Assembly (NCBI GenBank): GCA_028095925.1
Contig: JAOHCW010000008.1
Location: 1-48,497 of the forward strand
Source of the DNA: Aquiluna sp.
GTDB lineage: Bacteria; Actinomycetota; Actinomycetes; Actinomycetales; Microbacteriaceae
Direction of reading: 5' to 3'
DNA: 48,497 nt
Made by a program: the position numbers and the translations under genes. This document shows positions 9,783 to 19,989 of the stretch, piece after piece. Position 1 is the first letter of the stretch. Every line of letters starts with the position of its first letter. The notes under the pieces were generated by a model that saw only the letters and a list, made by a program, of their open reading frames with translations, searched no databases and was not told the origin of the DNA.

Positions 9783-10828
9783 GCGACCACTATCAGGTCC
9801 TGGGGGTCTCTCCGGACGCAAGCGCGGATGAGATAAAGAAGGCCTATCGCAAGCTCGCGCGGGAACTGCATCCAGACATCAACCCTGCAGAAGATGCTCA
9901 AGAGCGCTTCAAGCTCGTGACTCACGCCTTTGAGGTTCTCTCGGACCCCAGCACCCGCGCGCAATACGACCGCGGGGGAGAGCAGGGCTTTGGGCTCGGT
10001 GACATCTTTGACAGCTTTTTTGGTGCTCCACAAAGATCAAGGCGCTCCCGTTCGGAGCGTGGCCAGGACGCTCTTCTGAGAATGGACCTAGACCTGGACG
10101 AAGCAATCTTTGGGGCCAACAAAACCTTGACGATCGATACGGCCATAGGTTGCGAAACCTGTTCCCAGACTGGGGCTAAACCTGGAACATCGGTGAAGAC
10201 CTGTGATGTCTGTGGCGGTAGCGGTCAGATTCAAAGGCAGGTTCAGTCCTTTATGGGAATGATGGTCACAACCGCACCCTGCAACGTTTGCCGCGGAGCA
10301 GGTGAGGTAGTTCCCTCGCCATGCCCAGACTGTCGTGGTCAGGGGCGAATCCGCGCCAAGCGTGATCTAGATGTAGAAATACCTGCCGGGGTTAGCGACG
10401 GACTTCGTCTTCACCTACCCGGACAGGGTGAGGTTGGCTTTGCTGGCGGGTCGACCGGGGACATTTACCTTGAGGTCTCGGTAAGGCCGCATCCGGTTTT
10501 TGCCAGGGACGGAGACGACCTCGTTGCAATTCTGGAAGTTCCAATTGCCGATGCAGCGCTTGGTTTCACCACAGAAATTGAGACATTTGATGGTTCGAGC
10601 AAGGTGGAGGTAAAGGCCGGTGCTCAGCACGGAGACATTGTGACTTTGAAGGGTCTTGGGGCAAACAGGCTTAGAGGCAGAGGTAGGGGAGACCTTCACC
10701 TGCAGGTGAGTGTGCTCACACCGTCAAGGCTCGATTCAAAGTCAAAGGACATCTTCAAGAAACTCCGCGAACTCCACAAAGAAGATGGCCCAAGACTGGG
10801 TAGTCGACGAGCCAAGGGTCGCTTTTAG
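9779..10828 (+). CDS. dnaJ: Molecular chaperone DnaJ (DnaJ2 type)
   Basis: This Hsp40 (349 residues) delivers unfolded proteins to DnaK. The J domain carries HPD at residues 31-33. A short Gly/Phe region ([17 protein letters not shown]) follows. The zinc domain, about residues 125-189, has four CxxCxGxG-type repeats: CETC, CDVC, CNVC and CPDC. The C-terminal substrate-binding domains end in [14 protein letters not shown]. The TTG start overlaps the hrcA stop. The hrcA-dnaJ pair behind CIRCE is the usual actinobacterial second DnaJ locus, and no dnaK or grpE is nearby. The rsmE start overlaps this stop by one base (TAGTG). Confidence 0.95.
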   Translation: MSDHYQVLGVSPDASADEIKKAYRKLARELHPDINPAEDAQERFKLVTHAFEVLSDPSTRAQYDRGGEQGFGLGDIFDSFFGAPQRSRRSRSERGQDALLRMDLDLDEAIFGANKTLTIDTAIGCETCSQTGAKPGTSVKTCDVCGGSGQIQRQVQSFMGMMVTTAPCNVCRGAGEVVPSPCPDCRGQGRIRAKRDLDVEIPAGVSDGLRLHLPGQGEVGFAGGSTGDIYLEVSVRPHPVFARDGDDLVAILEVPIADAALGFTTEIETFDGSSKVEVKAGAQHGDIVTLKGLGANRLRGRGRGDLHLQVSVLTPSRLDSKSKDIFKKLRELHKEDGPRLGSRRAKGRF

Positions 10829-11520
10829 TGCACTGGTTTTATGACCCGACCTTCACCAGGGATTCGACGAAAATTCGCGGCGACGAGATCCAGCACTTCA
10901 AGTCGCTGAGAATCCGAGTCGGCGAGGAGCTTGTTGTCACCGACGGTTTAGGAAACTCTCACAGCTGCAAGGCCATAGCTCCAGCAAAGGGTGAGGTGCA
11001 GGTTGAGAGCAGCAGGCAACACGATCGGCCAGCGGTCCAGATTCAACTCATCCAGGCGATCGCCAAGGGAGACCGGGACGAAATGGCACTGCAGGCCTCT
11101 GTCGAGCTCGGCTGCAGTTCGGTTGTCGCCTGGCAGGCTGATCACTCTATTTCGAGGTGGGATGGCAAGGAGCAAAAGAGTCTTGAGCGCTGGCGGCAAA
11201 TAGCCGTAGCGGCCATGAAGCAAAGTCAGCAGGCCTTCCTTCCTGACATTCAAGGTCCACTCAGTACCTCCGACCTTAAGCCAGCTGGCCACGGCATCCT
11301 TTTGCTTCCGGAGGCGGAACTCCCTCTAAGCGAGGCTGACCCTGGAACGACCGCGTATTCACTGGTCGTTGGTCCTGAAGGTGGAATAGCTCAGCCCGAA
11401 ATCGAGCAGCTCACCGCTTCGGGGTTTGTTGCCTACCGGTTGGGGGAGTCGGTCATGAGGACCAGCACTGCGGGACCGGCGGCAATTGCCGCGATAAAGA
11501 CGCTGCGCGAGCTTTGGTGA
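10828..11520 (+). CDS. rsmE: 16S rRNA (uracil1498-N3)-methyltransferase RsmE
   Basis: The product (230 residues) is a SPOUT-class enzyme that methylates U1498 of 16S rRNA. The N-terminal PUA-like part includes GDEIQHFKSLRIRVGEEL. The knotted C-terminal domain has the SAM-binding motifs LVVGPEGGIAQPEIEQL and RLGESVMRTSTAGPAAIAAI. GTG is the start and shares one base with the dnaJ stop, so the gene likely belongs to the hrcA operon. Lysine and glutamine at the catalytic helix (AMKQSQQAFLP) agree with the family. Confidence 0.93.
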   Translation: MHWFYDPTFTRDSTKIRGDEIQHFKSLRIRVGEELVVTDGLGNSHSCKAIAPAKGEVQVESSRQHDRPAVQIQLIQAIAKGDRDEMALQASVELGCSSVVAWQADHSISRWDGKEQKSLERWRQIAVAAMKQSQQAFLPDIQGPLSTSDLKPAGHGILLLPEAELPLSEADPGTTAYSLVVGPEGGIAQPEIEQLTASGFVAYRLGESVMRTSTAGPAAIAAIKTLRELW

Positions 11521-11549
11521 AGTTGCGTAGTATGAAATTGGAGGACTAA

Positions 11550-11864
11550 TTGGACTGCATTTTTTGCAAAATTGTGGATGGGCAGCTCGGCACCGAACTC
11601 ATTGCTGAAAATGAGCATGCCGTAGCATTTTGGGACATAAAACCCCTCGCTAAGACCCACATTCTTGTTGTGCCAAGAGCTCACACGAAAAACATTGCGG
11701 AGATTACCGGCGCCGAAGAGCTAGCCGGCCTGCACTCACTAATTCGTGAGGTTGCGGCAAAGTTCACCGACGGCCAGTTCCGCTTGCAGTTCAATAGCGG
11801 CGAGCTGGAGGGGCAGACCGTATTTCACACCCATGCTCACGTCCTCTCCGGACGGACGGTTTAG
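11550..11864 (+). CDS. HIT-family nucleotide-binding protein
   Basis: A small histidine-triad protein (104 residues) that probably hydrolyses nucleoside phosphoramidates or related nucleotides. It begins CIFCKIVDGQLGTELI and has the triad H93-T-H95-A-H97 in HTHAHVLSG. The usual GGRxMxWPPG C-terminal tail is not present, so the protein is slightly short for the family. The TTG start follows a strong GGAGGA site. The stop overlaps the phoH start by one base (TAGTG). The cluster rsmE-HIT-phoH-ybeY-CBS-era is conserved in actinobacteria and centres on rRNA and ribosome maturation. Confidence 0.88.
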   Translation: MDCIFCKIVDGQLGTELIAENEHAVAFWDIKPLAKTHILVVPRAHTKNIAEITGAEELAGLHSLIREVAAKFTDGQFRLQFNSGELEGQTVFHTHAHVLSGRTV

Positions 11865-12805
11865 TGCCAAAGCTAAGTTTTGAAGCACCTCCGGTAGCAC
11901 TGCTTGACCTACTAGGCAGCGAAGACAGCCTGATCAGGCAGCTGGAGAAGGAGATTCCCGGCCTGAAGGTGCAAAACCGCGGCCACGACTTCTCTCTTGA
12001 GGGTGAGCAAGACGCAATTGAGACTGGGCAAAGGGTAGTCCTGGAGCTGGCAGAGCTAATTAGTCAGGGGATAAGCCCGGACCGCAAGATGGTTACCGAG
12101 AGCATCAAGATGCTGGCGGCAAATGAGGTGCCATCAAGGGTGTTGGGTGCTGGGGCAATCCAGACTCCTGCAAAGACTGTCAGAGCAAAAACCATGGGAC
12201 AGAAGCAATACCTGCAAGCAATCGATGACCACACCATCACCTTTGGAATCGGCCCTGCGGGAACCGGGAAGACCTACTTGGCGGTTGCAAAAGCGGTTGC
12301 TGCGCTCTACCGCAAGCAGGTCAGCAGAATCATTCTCACGCGTCCTGCGGTGGAGGCGGGGGAGCGTCTTGGCTACCTTCCGGGAACCTTGAGCGAAAAG
12401 ATTGATCCCTACCTACGGCCACTATTCGACGCCCTGCAGGAGATGCTCGAGCGCGATGCGACTGCAAAGCTGATGGAGTCAGGGGTGATTGAGGTGGCGC
12501 CACTTGCCTACATGCGAGGCAGGACGCTAAATGACAGTTTCATTATCCTCGATGAGGCGCAAAACACCACTGCTGAGCAGATGAAGATGTTCCTTACTCG
12601 TCTGGGATTTGGCTCCAAGATGGTCGTGACAGGGGACATCACGCAGGTTGACCTGCCAACTGGCAAGTCCGGGCTAGATGTTGCAACCGCAATCCTTGCC
12701 GATGTCAACGACCTCCATATCGCAAGGCTCTCGAGTAAGGATGTGGTTCGTCACGAGCTGGTGACCCGAATAGTTGACGCCTACGAACGGGCCGGCAAAA
12801 AGTGA
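11864..12805 (+). CDS. phoH: PhoH-like ATPase (YbeZ)
   Basis: A cytoplasmic P-loop ATPase (313 residues), partner of the YbeY endoribonuclease in RNA processing. An N-terminal KH-like region of about 90 residues precedes the ATPase core. Walker A is GPAGTGKT at residues 130-137 and Walker B is FIILDEAQNTT near 227-237. RGRTLNDSF and GSKMVVTGDITQVDLP are family signatures. The GTG start overlaps the HIT gene stop and the stop overlaps the ybeY start as GTGA, which points to coupled translation of the cluster. Confidence 0.93.
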   Translation: MPKLSFEAPPVALLDLLGSEDSLIRQLEKEIPGLKVQNRGHDFSLEGEQDAIETGQRVVLELAELISQGISPDRKMVTESIKMLAANEVPSRVLGAGAIQTPAKTVRAKTMGQKQYLQAIDDHTITFGIGPAGTGKTYLAVAKAVAALYRKQVSRIILTRPAVEAGERLGYLPGTLSEKIDPYLRPLFDALQEMLERDATAKLMESGVIEVAPLAYMRGRTLNDSFIILDEAQNTTAEQMKMFLTRLGFGSKMVVTGDITQVDLPTGKSGLDVATAILADVNDLHIARLSSKDVVRHELVTRIVDAYERAGKK

Positions 12806-13263
12806 CGATTGAGATTACAAACGAGTCAGAGCTTGAGGTTGACCTAACCCGGGTTCAAAGTCTTGCTGAGCACGTTCGAGAGGCACTCAGACTTCACCCG
12901 CTAGTTGATGTCGGCGTGATCTTTGTCGATGAAGCACCTATGACCGACCTTCATGTTCGCTGGATGGATGAACCCGGTCCCACCGACGTGCTCAGTTTTC
13001 CGATGGACGAGCTCAGACCTGGTTCCGAAGAGATCTTGTCCGCAGAGGGCGTGCTGGGGGATGTTGTTATTTGCCCCCAGGTTGCAAGAAGGCAGGCCGA
13101 GGTGGCAGGTCACGAAGAGATCAACGAGATTCTTCTGCTGCTAACCCATGGCATGCTGCACCTGGTGGGTTTTGACCATGCCGAGCCGGAAGAAGAGAAA
13201 GAAATGTTTGCTCTGCAAAAGGAGCTTTTGGATTCGTTCTATGAGGTCGAATCAAATGCTTGA
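12802..13263 (+). CDS. ybeY: Endoribonuclease YbeY, rRNA maturation factor
   Basis: YbeY (153 residues) is a zinc endoribonuclease needed for 16S rRNA 3' end processing and ribosome quality control. The metal site HGMLHLVGFDH lies at residues 116-126, giving the three histidines of the family. MDEPGPTDVLSFPMDEL is the second conserved block. The GTG start overlaps phoH by four bases and the 3' end overlaps the next gene by eight bases (ATGCTTGA). Length is normal for actinobacteria. Confidence 0.95.
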   Translation: MTIEITNESELEVDLTRVQSLAEHVREALRLHPLVDVGVIFVDEAPMTDLHVRWMDEPGPTDVLSFPMDELRPGSEEILSAEGVLGDVVICPQVARRQAEVAGHEEINEILLLLTHGMLHLVGFDHAEPEEEKEMFALQKELLDSFYEVESNA

Positions 13264-14326
13264 GATTGCAATCGGCCTGGGGTTCCTTCTGATTCTGATT
13301 CCATTGGCTGCCGTTCAGACCCATTTGGAAATTGAAGAAGATCCAAGAGCAGGCTCACTCTCGATTGCTAGAGCGTTCCTGATTTCGCTTCTAGCCGCGA
13401 TTTGGATTGCCCTCTCAGATTCGCTTACGGTGCTGAGCATCACGCTTGCCGGTGTTCTGATGCTGATTTGGTTTGCGCAGCAGTTTGTGGGCAGAAGACT
13501 TGGGCAGCTATCGATCGCCGCCAAGTGGTCCCAAAAGGTCGACGCAGCGGTGAGTCGTTGGGCAAACATGGTGAAGCCGTTACGGCTCAAGACCCCTGAA
13601 CAGCTTGAAAGCTATGAGCAGGAGCTAATCGAATCCGTAGAGGACTTCTCTGAGACTGTCGTGAGAGAGGTCATGGTCCCAAGAGTTGACATTGAGGTTC
13701 TGGACAGCGACACAACACTTGAGAAGGCACTATCGGCCTTCATCAGTACGGGCTACTCCCGACTACCAGTGATTGGCGATGATGTGGACGATGTCGTGGG
13801 GATTCTCTATCTCAAGGATGTCACCAAGGTCATCCACCAAAACCCTCAGCACCTCTCAACAAAGACTGCCTTAGAGCTCAGTCGGAAACCTATTTTCGTT
13901 CCAGAGACCAAGGTGGTATCGGAACTACTGAGAGAGATGCAGTCCTCGAGGACTCAGATCGCAATGGTGGCCGACGAATACGGCGGCGTGGCTGGCCTGG
14001 TATCAATCGAGGACCTGATCGAAGAGTTGGTGGGGGAGATCAGCGACGAGTATGACCGCGAGGACAGCGGAATCGAGGACCTGGGCGAGCTCAGATACCG
14101 GGTGAGCCCAAGAGTCACTCTCGACGAAATATCTGAGCACTGCGACATGGAGGTTGAAGACGAGGATGTTGACACCGTCGGTGGCCTACTCACCAAAGCC
14201 GTTGGCCATCTGCCAAGCGGCGGCGAAGTAGTCGAGATTGCGGGACTGGAACTGACAGCGGAACGAGTCGACGCTCGAAGGGGACGCATTCTTTCGGTGC
14301 TGGTTAGAAAGCTACCTGTTTCGTGA
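13256..14326 (+). CDS. Membrane CBS-domain protein of the CorC/HlyC group
   Basis: A membrane protein (356 residues from this ATG) related to magnesium/cobalt efflux factors. Three hydrophobic segments lie at about residues 1-20, 38-55 and 58-77. A CBS pair follows from about 138 to 255, beginning REVMVPRVDIEVLD and including GYSRLPVIGDDVDDVVGILYLKDV. A CorC-type C-terminal domain carries DEYGGVAGLVSIEDLIEELVG just before it and VDTVGGLLTKAVG within it. The frame is open 108 bases further upstream inside ybeY, but the ATG at 13256 starts exactly at the membrane segment. The membrane part looks short against the usual CNNM/DUF21 domain. Transport function is not shown by sequence alone. Confidence 0.82.
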   Translation: MLEIAIGLGFLLILIPLAAVQTHLEIEEDPRAGSLSIARAFLISLLAAIWIALSDSLTVLSITLAGVLMLIWFAQQFVGRRLGQLSIAAKWSQKVDAAVSRWANMVKPLRLKTPEQLESYEQELIESVEDFSETVVREVMVPRVDIEVLDSDTTLEKALSAFISTGYSRLPVIGDDVDDVVGILYLKDVTKVIHQNPQHLSTKTALELSRKPIFVPETKVVSELLREMQSSRTQIAMVADEYGGVAGLVSIEDLIEELVGEISDEYDREDSGIEDLGELRYRVSPRVTLDEISEHCDMEVEDEDVDTVGGLLTKAVGHLPSGGEVVEIAGLELTAERVDARRGRILSVLVRKLPVS

Positions 14327-15204
14327 GCGAGTTTCGCTCAGGCTTCGCAACCTTCGTGGGTAGGCCAAATGTTGGTAAGTCAACGCTCACCAATGCAATC
14401 GTTGGTAGCAAGGTGGCCATCACCAGCTCTAAGCCTCAGACCACGCGCAAGGCAATCAGAGGCATCCACACCACCGAAACCGGCCAGTTGGTATTGGTTG
14501 ACACCCCCGGGATTCACAAGCCAAGAACCCTTTTGGGTCAGCGTCTGAACGCGGTGGTGGATGAGACCCTTGGGTCAGTTGACGTCATAGCGTTTTGCTC
14601 TCCGGCGAATGAGGCAATAGGACCGGGCGACCGGAGAATCGTTGAAGAGATCCAGAAGTTTCCAAAGGCCAAGAAGATTGCGATTGCAACCAAGATTGAC
14701 GCAGCCGGCAGAGATCAAACCGCCAAGCACCTTATGGAGCTTTCCGAGCTAGGCGAGTGGGCTGAGATCGTCCCCGTTTCCGCGATTACGGGTAAGCAGA
14801 TTGACCTCCTCGTAGAGCTATTGATTGGGCTTATGCCGACAGGACCAATGCTCTATCCAAGTGAGCAGTCGACGGAGGAAGAGCACGAGGACATCATCTG
14901 TGAACTGGTCCGCGAGGCCGCACTAGAGCGTCTTGAGGACGAGCTTCCACACTCGCTGGCCGTGACCCTCGACGAGATAGTCATGGAGGACAAAAAGAAG
15001 TTCTTCCTAAGCGTCTGGGTCGAGCGCGACAGCCAAAAAGGAATCATCATCGGTAAGGGTGGTAGCAACCTCAAGGACATCGGCACCAAGGCCAGAAAGT
15101 CCGTAGAAGCTCTTCTTGGAGAGCCCGTACACCTTGCCATCCAGGTGAAGGTTGCGAGCAATTGGCAGCAGGACCCCAAGCAGCTTGGGAAATTGGGTTT
15201 CTAG
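14323..15204 (+). CDS. era: GTPase Era
   Basis: Era (293 residues) binds the 3' end of 16S rRNA and links ribosome assembly to growth. G motifs are GRPNVGKST at 13-21, QTTRKA (G2), DTPGIHKP (G3) and ATKIDAAG (G4). The KH domain at about 200-285 contains the ERDSQKGIIIGKGGSNLKDIG loop. The GTG start overlaps the previous stop as GTGA, so Era should be translated in step with the ybeY-CBS genes. leuA follows after a 137-base leader region. Confidence 0.97.
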   Translation: MSEFRSGFATFVGRPNVGKSTLTNAIVGSKVAITSSKPQTTRKAIRGIHTTETGQLVLVDTPGIHKPRTLLGQRLNAVVDETLGSVDVIAFCSPANEAIGPGDRRIVEEIQKFPKAKKIAIATKIDAAGRDQTAKHLMELSELGEWAEIVPVSAITGKQIDLLVELLIGLMPTGPMLYPSEQSTEEEHEDIICELVREAALERLEDELPHSLAVTLDEIVMEDKKKFFLSVWVERDSQKGIIIGKGGSNLKDIGTKARKSVEALLGEPVHLAIQVKVASNWQQDPKQLGKLGF

Positions 15205-15224
15205 CCAAGCACTATTTCTGGTGC

Positions 15225-15230
15225 TAGCCT
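15225..15230 (+). promoter_or_regulatory. Candidate -10 element for a leaderless leuA leader transcript
   Basis: TAGCCT fits the actinobacterial TANNNT pattern and ends seven bases before the leader-peptide ATG at 15238. Transcription could then begin at that ATG. No ribosome binding site is visible before the leader ORF, which agrees with a leaderless message. No clear -35 element was found. Confidence 0.35.
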
Positions 15231-15247
15231 AAGCTTCATGCGTTTCG

Positions 15248-17084
<1,837 letters not shown>

Positions 17085-17112
17085 TTAGCCAATCGGCTGA
17101 AATACTTGGCTG

Positions 17113-17832
17113 GTGCCGCACTACCGTGACGAAGCAATAGTCCTTAGAACCCACAAGCTGGGTGAGGTTGATCGCATCCTGACGCTTCTGACCAGAAACC
17201 ACGGGCAGGTTCGTGCAGTGGCAAAAGGCGTTAGGAAGACGAGCAGTCGCTTTGGCGCGCGACTAGAGCCCTTTATGGCCTGTGATTTGCAGCTTTATGA
17301 GGGCAAGACCCTCGATACCGTCTCTCAGGCTGAGCAGATTGCAAACTATGGAGCTGGGATAGTAAACGACTACTCCCGCTACACCGTCGCATCCACCATT
17401 GTTGAGGCCGCCGAGAAACTAACTCGGGAACTCTCAAACGAGCGACACTACCTCTTGGTAATCGGTGCCCTGAGAACTCTTTCGCAGTCAGAGGTGGAGC
17501 CCTCGCAGGTTCTAGATTCATATCTGCTTCGAGCGCTATCGCTTTCTGGCTGGGTGCCGCTTCTTGAAAGCTGCAGCCAGTGCGGCAGCGAGCCGAGCAG
17601 CTTCTCAATGCACACCGGTTCGGTTACCTGCTCGCAATGCATCGCCGCGGGATCGGTCAAGATTGGCCGGGACGGACTCGAGCATATGCAGTCGCTCATG
17701 GCTGGAGAGTGGGAGAAGGTCGCGCAGCAGGCCCCGAAGATTAAGCAGGCTGTCAGTTCTGTGGTTGCCGGCTACATGCAGTGGCAGTTGGAGCGCGGCC
17801 TCAGATCTTTGAGCTTTGTGGAGCGAGCATGA
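17113..17832 (+). CDS. recO: DNA repair protein RecO
   Basis: RecO (239 residues) loads RecA on gapped DNA in the RecFOR pathway. The OB-fold N-terminus reads YRDEAIVLRTHKLGEVDRIL, and the helical part includes RFGARLEPFM. A zinc finger of two CSQC pairs lies around residues 154-178. The GTG start gives the usual actinobacterial N-terminus. The stop overlaps the uppS start as ATGA. The recO-uppS pair is standard in actinobacteria. Confidence 0.93.
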   Translation: MPHYRDEAIVLRTHKLGEVDRILTLLTRNHGQVRAVAKGVRKTSSRFGARLEPFMACDLQLYEGKTLDTVSQAEQIANYGAGIVNDYSRYTVASTIVEAAEKLTRELSNERHYLLVIGALRTLSQSEVEPSQVLDSYLLRALSLSGWVPLLESCSQCGSEPSSFSMHTGSVTCSQCIAAGSVKIGRDGLEHMQSLMAGEWEKVAQQAPKIKQAVSSVVAGYMQWQLERGLRSLSFVERA

Positions 17833-18581
17833 TTCTTTTTGATCCTGAGCGCAAAGCGCCGAGGTTTGAGAGCGTCCCAAAACACATTGCAGTTGTTATG
17901 GACGGAAACGGCAGGTGGGCCAATAAGCGAGGGCTAACCCGCACCGAGGGACACAGAGCCGGTGAGGCAGCACTGCTTGAGGTCATAGCGGGGGCAATTG
18001 AGGCTGGCGTTTCAAACCTGACTGCATATGCGTTTTCCACTGAGAATTGGAAGCGCTCGCCCGAAGAGGTTCGTTTTCTCATGGGCTACAACAAAGAGGT
18101 GCTTCGCAGAAGGCGGGATCTTCTGAATCAGTGGGACGTTCGCATTCGATGGTCCGGTAGGGAGTCGAAGCTTTGGCCCTCTGTGGTGAAAGAGCTTCAA
18201 GAGGCCGAGAAGCTGACAGCCAAAAACAAGGGTCTAACGCTCACCATGGCTGTCAATTATGGGGGACGGCAAGAGATTCTCGATGCTGCCCAGGCTCTGG
18301 TCGATAAGGCAGCCAAAAATAAGAGTTCGCAGCGGGTGACCCAAGCCAGGTTCGAAAAAGAGCTTTACCTTCCCGACATGCCCGATGTTGATCTGTTCAT
18401 TCGCTCTAGCGGGGAGATCAGGACCAGTAATTTCCTGCTTTGGCAGGCAAGCTATGCGGAGTATGTGTTCATGGAGGAGCTGTGGCCCGATTTCTCGAGG
18501 GAAACCCTCTGGAAGGCCATAGCTGATTACTCTGGCCGGCAAAGACGCTTCGGGGCTGCGGTGGACAGCCCGCTAAACTAG
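17829..18581 (+). CDS. uppS: Isoprenyl transferase (undecaprenyl diphosphate synthase type)
   Basis: The product (250 residues) is a cis-prenyltransferase making the long-chain polyprenyl diphosphate that carries cell-wall precursors. The catalytic block is VMDGNGRWA with D25. The AYAFSTENWKRS block follows, and the substrate-binding RSSGEIRTSNFLLWQ segment lies near the C-terminus. The frame is open 48 bases upstream inside recO, but ATG at 17829 overlaps the recO stop and gives a normal N-terminus. Chain length of the product (decaprenyl or undecaprenyl) cannot be told from sequence here. Confidence 0.93.
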   Translation: MILFDPERKAPRFESVPKHIAVVMDGNGRWANKRGLTRTEGHRAGEAALLEVIAGAIEAGVSNLTAYAFSTENWKRSPEEVRFLMGYNKEVLRRRRDLLNQWDVRIRWSGRESKLWPSVVKELQEAEKLTAKNKGLTLTMAVNYGGRQEILDAAQALVDKAAKNKSSQRVTQARFEKELYLPDMPDVDLFIRSSGEIRTSNFLLWQASYAEYVFMEELWPDFSRETLWKAIADYSGRQRRFGAAVDSPLN

Positions 18582-18611
18582 GCACTTACCCAATCTGGCC
18601 TGTGGAGACTA

Positions 18612-19988
18612 ATGGCATCCCAAAAACTTGACTCAGTAATCTCGCTAGCGAAGCGTCGTGGCTTTGTGTTTCAAGCGGGAGAAATATACGGAGGCTCGCG
18701 TTCGGCCTGGGACTATGGTCCACTCGGTGTCGAGCTCAAAGAAAACATCAAGCGCCAGTGGTGGCACTCGATGGTTTCCTCACGTGAGGATGTCGTTGGT
18801 CTGGATAGCTCAATCATTCTCCCCAAGAAGGTCTGGGAAGCATCCGGTCACGTTGAGGCCTTTGTTGATCCGCTCATCGAGTGCACCAGCTGCCATAAGC
18901 GATTCCGTGCCGACCACCTTGAGGAAGCCTTTGAGGAGAAAAAGGGAAGAGCACCATCTTCGCTTGCCGAGATTGCATGCCCGAACTGTGGCGGAAAAGA
19001 GACTTGGACCGAACCCAAGAACTTCAATGGGCTTCTAAAGACAACGCTGGGTCCGGTCGAAGACGAGTCTGGGCTTCACTACCTGCGTCCCGAGACTGCC
19101 CAGGGCATCTTTGTAAATTTCAACAATGTGCTTAACTCAGCTCGTATGAAGCCGCCATTTGGTATTGGCCAGATGGGCAAGAGCTTTAGAAACGAGATAA
19201 CACCTGGAAACTTCATCTTCCGCACTCGTGAGTTCGAGCAGATGGAGATGGAGTTTTTCGTCAAGCCCGGCGAGGACGAGAGTTGGCACGAGTACTGGAT
19301 TCAGGAGCGTTACAACTGGTACGTGAATCTCGGCATAAACCCTGAAAACCTGAGGCTTTTCGAGCATCCAAAAGAGAAGCTCTCGCACTACTCAAAGCGC
19401 ACCGTTGACATCGAATACCGATTCGGTTTCCAAGGTGGCGAATTTGGTGAACTCGAGGGTGTGGCTAATCGCACCGACTATGACCTAAGGACTCACTCCG
19501 AGCACTCGGGAGTTGACCTGAGCTTCTTCGATCCGGTTGAAGAAAAGCGTTGGACCCCATTTGTTATCGAGCCCGCTGCCGGACTCACTCGGTCGCTGAT
19601 GGCGTTCTTAGTAGATGCTTACGCAGAGGACGAGGCTCCAAACTCAAAGGGTGGCGTGGACAAGCGCACGGTATTGCGATTGGACTACCGCCTCGCTCCC
19701 GTGAAGGCCGCTGTCCTGCCACTTAGCCGAAATGATGAGCTAAACCCAATTGCCAAGGAGCTTGCTGCAACTCTTCGCAAGACCTGGAATGTTGACTACG
19801 ACGATTCCGGAGCAATCGGAAGGCGCTACCGCCGTCAGGATGAGATCGGCACTCCGTTCTGCATCACGGTGGACTTTGACTCGCTTGAGGACAAGGCTGT
19901 CACCATTCGAGAGCGCGACAGCATGGCCCAGGAGAGAATTCCTCTGGCGAACGTCGCAAGTTACCTATTCGAAAGGCTGCAAGGCTAG
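18612..19988 (+). CDS. glyQS: Glycyl-tRNA synthetase, single-chain type
   Basis: This class II synthetase (458 residues) is the homodimeric form, not the alpha/beta GlyQ plus GlyS form. Motif 1 contains [18 protein letters not shown]. Motif 2 contains [21 protein letters not shown] and motif 3 ends in [15 protein letters not shown] zinc-type insertion has C91, C94, C123 and C126. The C-terminal anticodon-binding domain starts near [11 protein letters not shown]. The ATG lies 30 bases after uppS. Confidence 0.96.
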   Translation: MASQKLDSVISLAKRRGFVFQAGEIYGGSRSAWDYGPLGVELKENIKRQWWHSMVSSREDVVGLDSSIILPKKVWEASGHVEAFVDPLIECTSCHKRFRADHLEEAFEEKKGRAPSSLAEIACPNCGGKETWTEPKNFNGLLKTTLGPVEDESGLHYLRPETAQGIFVNFNNVLNSARMKPPFGIGQMGKSFRNEITPGNFIFRTREFEQMEMEFFVKPGEDESWHEYWIQERYNWYVNLGINPENLRLFEHPKEKLSHYSKRTVDIEYRFGFQGGEFGELEGVANRTDYDLRTHSEHSGVDLSFFDPVEEKRWTPFVIEPAAGLTRSLMAFLVDAYAEDEAPNSKGGVDKRTVLRLDYRLAPVKAAVLPLSRNDELNPIAKELAATLRKTWNVDYDDSGAIGRRYRRQDEIGTPFCITVDFDSLEDKAVTIRERDSMAQERIPLANVASYLFERLQG

Positions 19989-19989
19989 C

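Noticed and set aside
13148-13255. Upstream extension of the CBS protein frame into ybeY
   Set aside because: The added residues are Cys/Trp/Arg rich and not membrane-like. ATG at 13256 begins the first membrane span.
17085-17112. Hairpin AGCC/GGCT between leuA and recO as terminator
   Set aside because: Only four base pairs and no T tract, so it is not distinguishable from chance.
19750-19989. Upstream extension of the dusB frame into glyQS
   Set aside because: The 80 extra residues overlap a conserved synthetase domain and are absent from DusB. TTG at 19990 fits.
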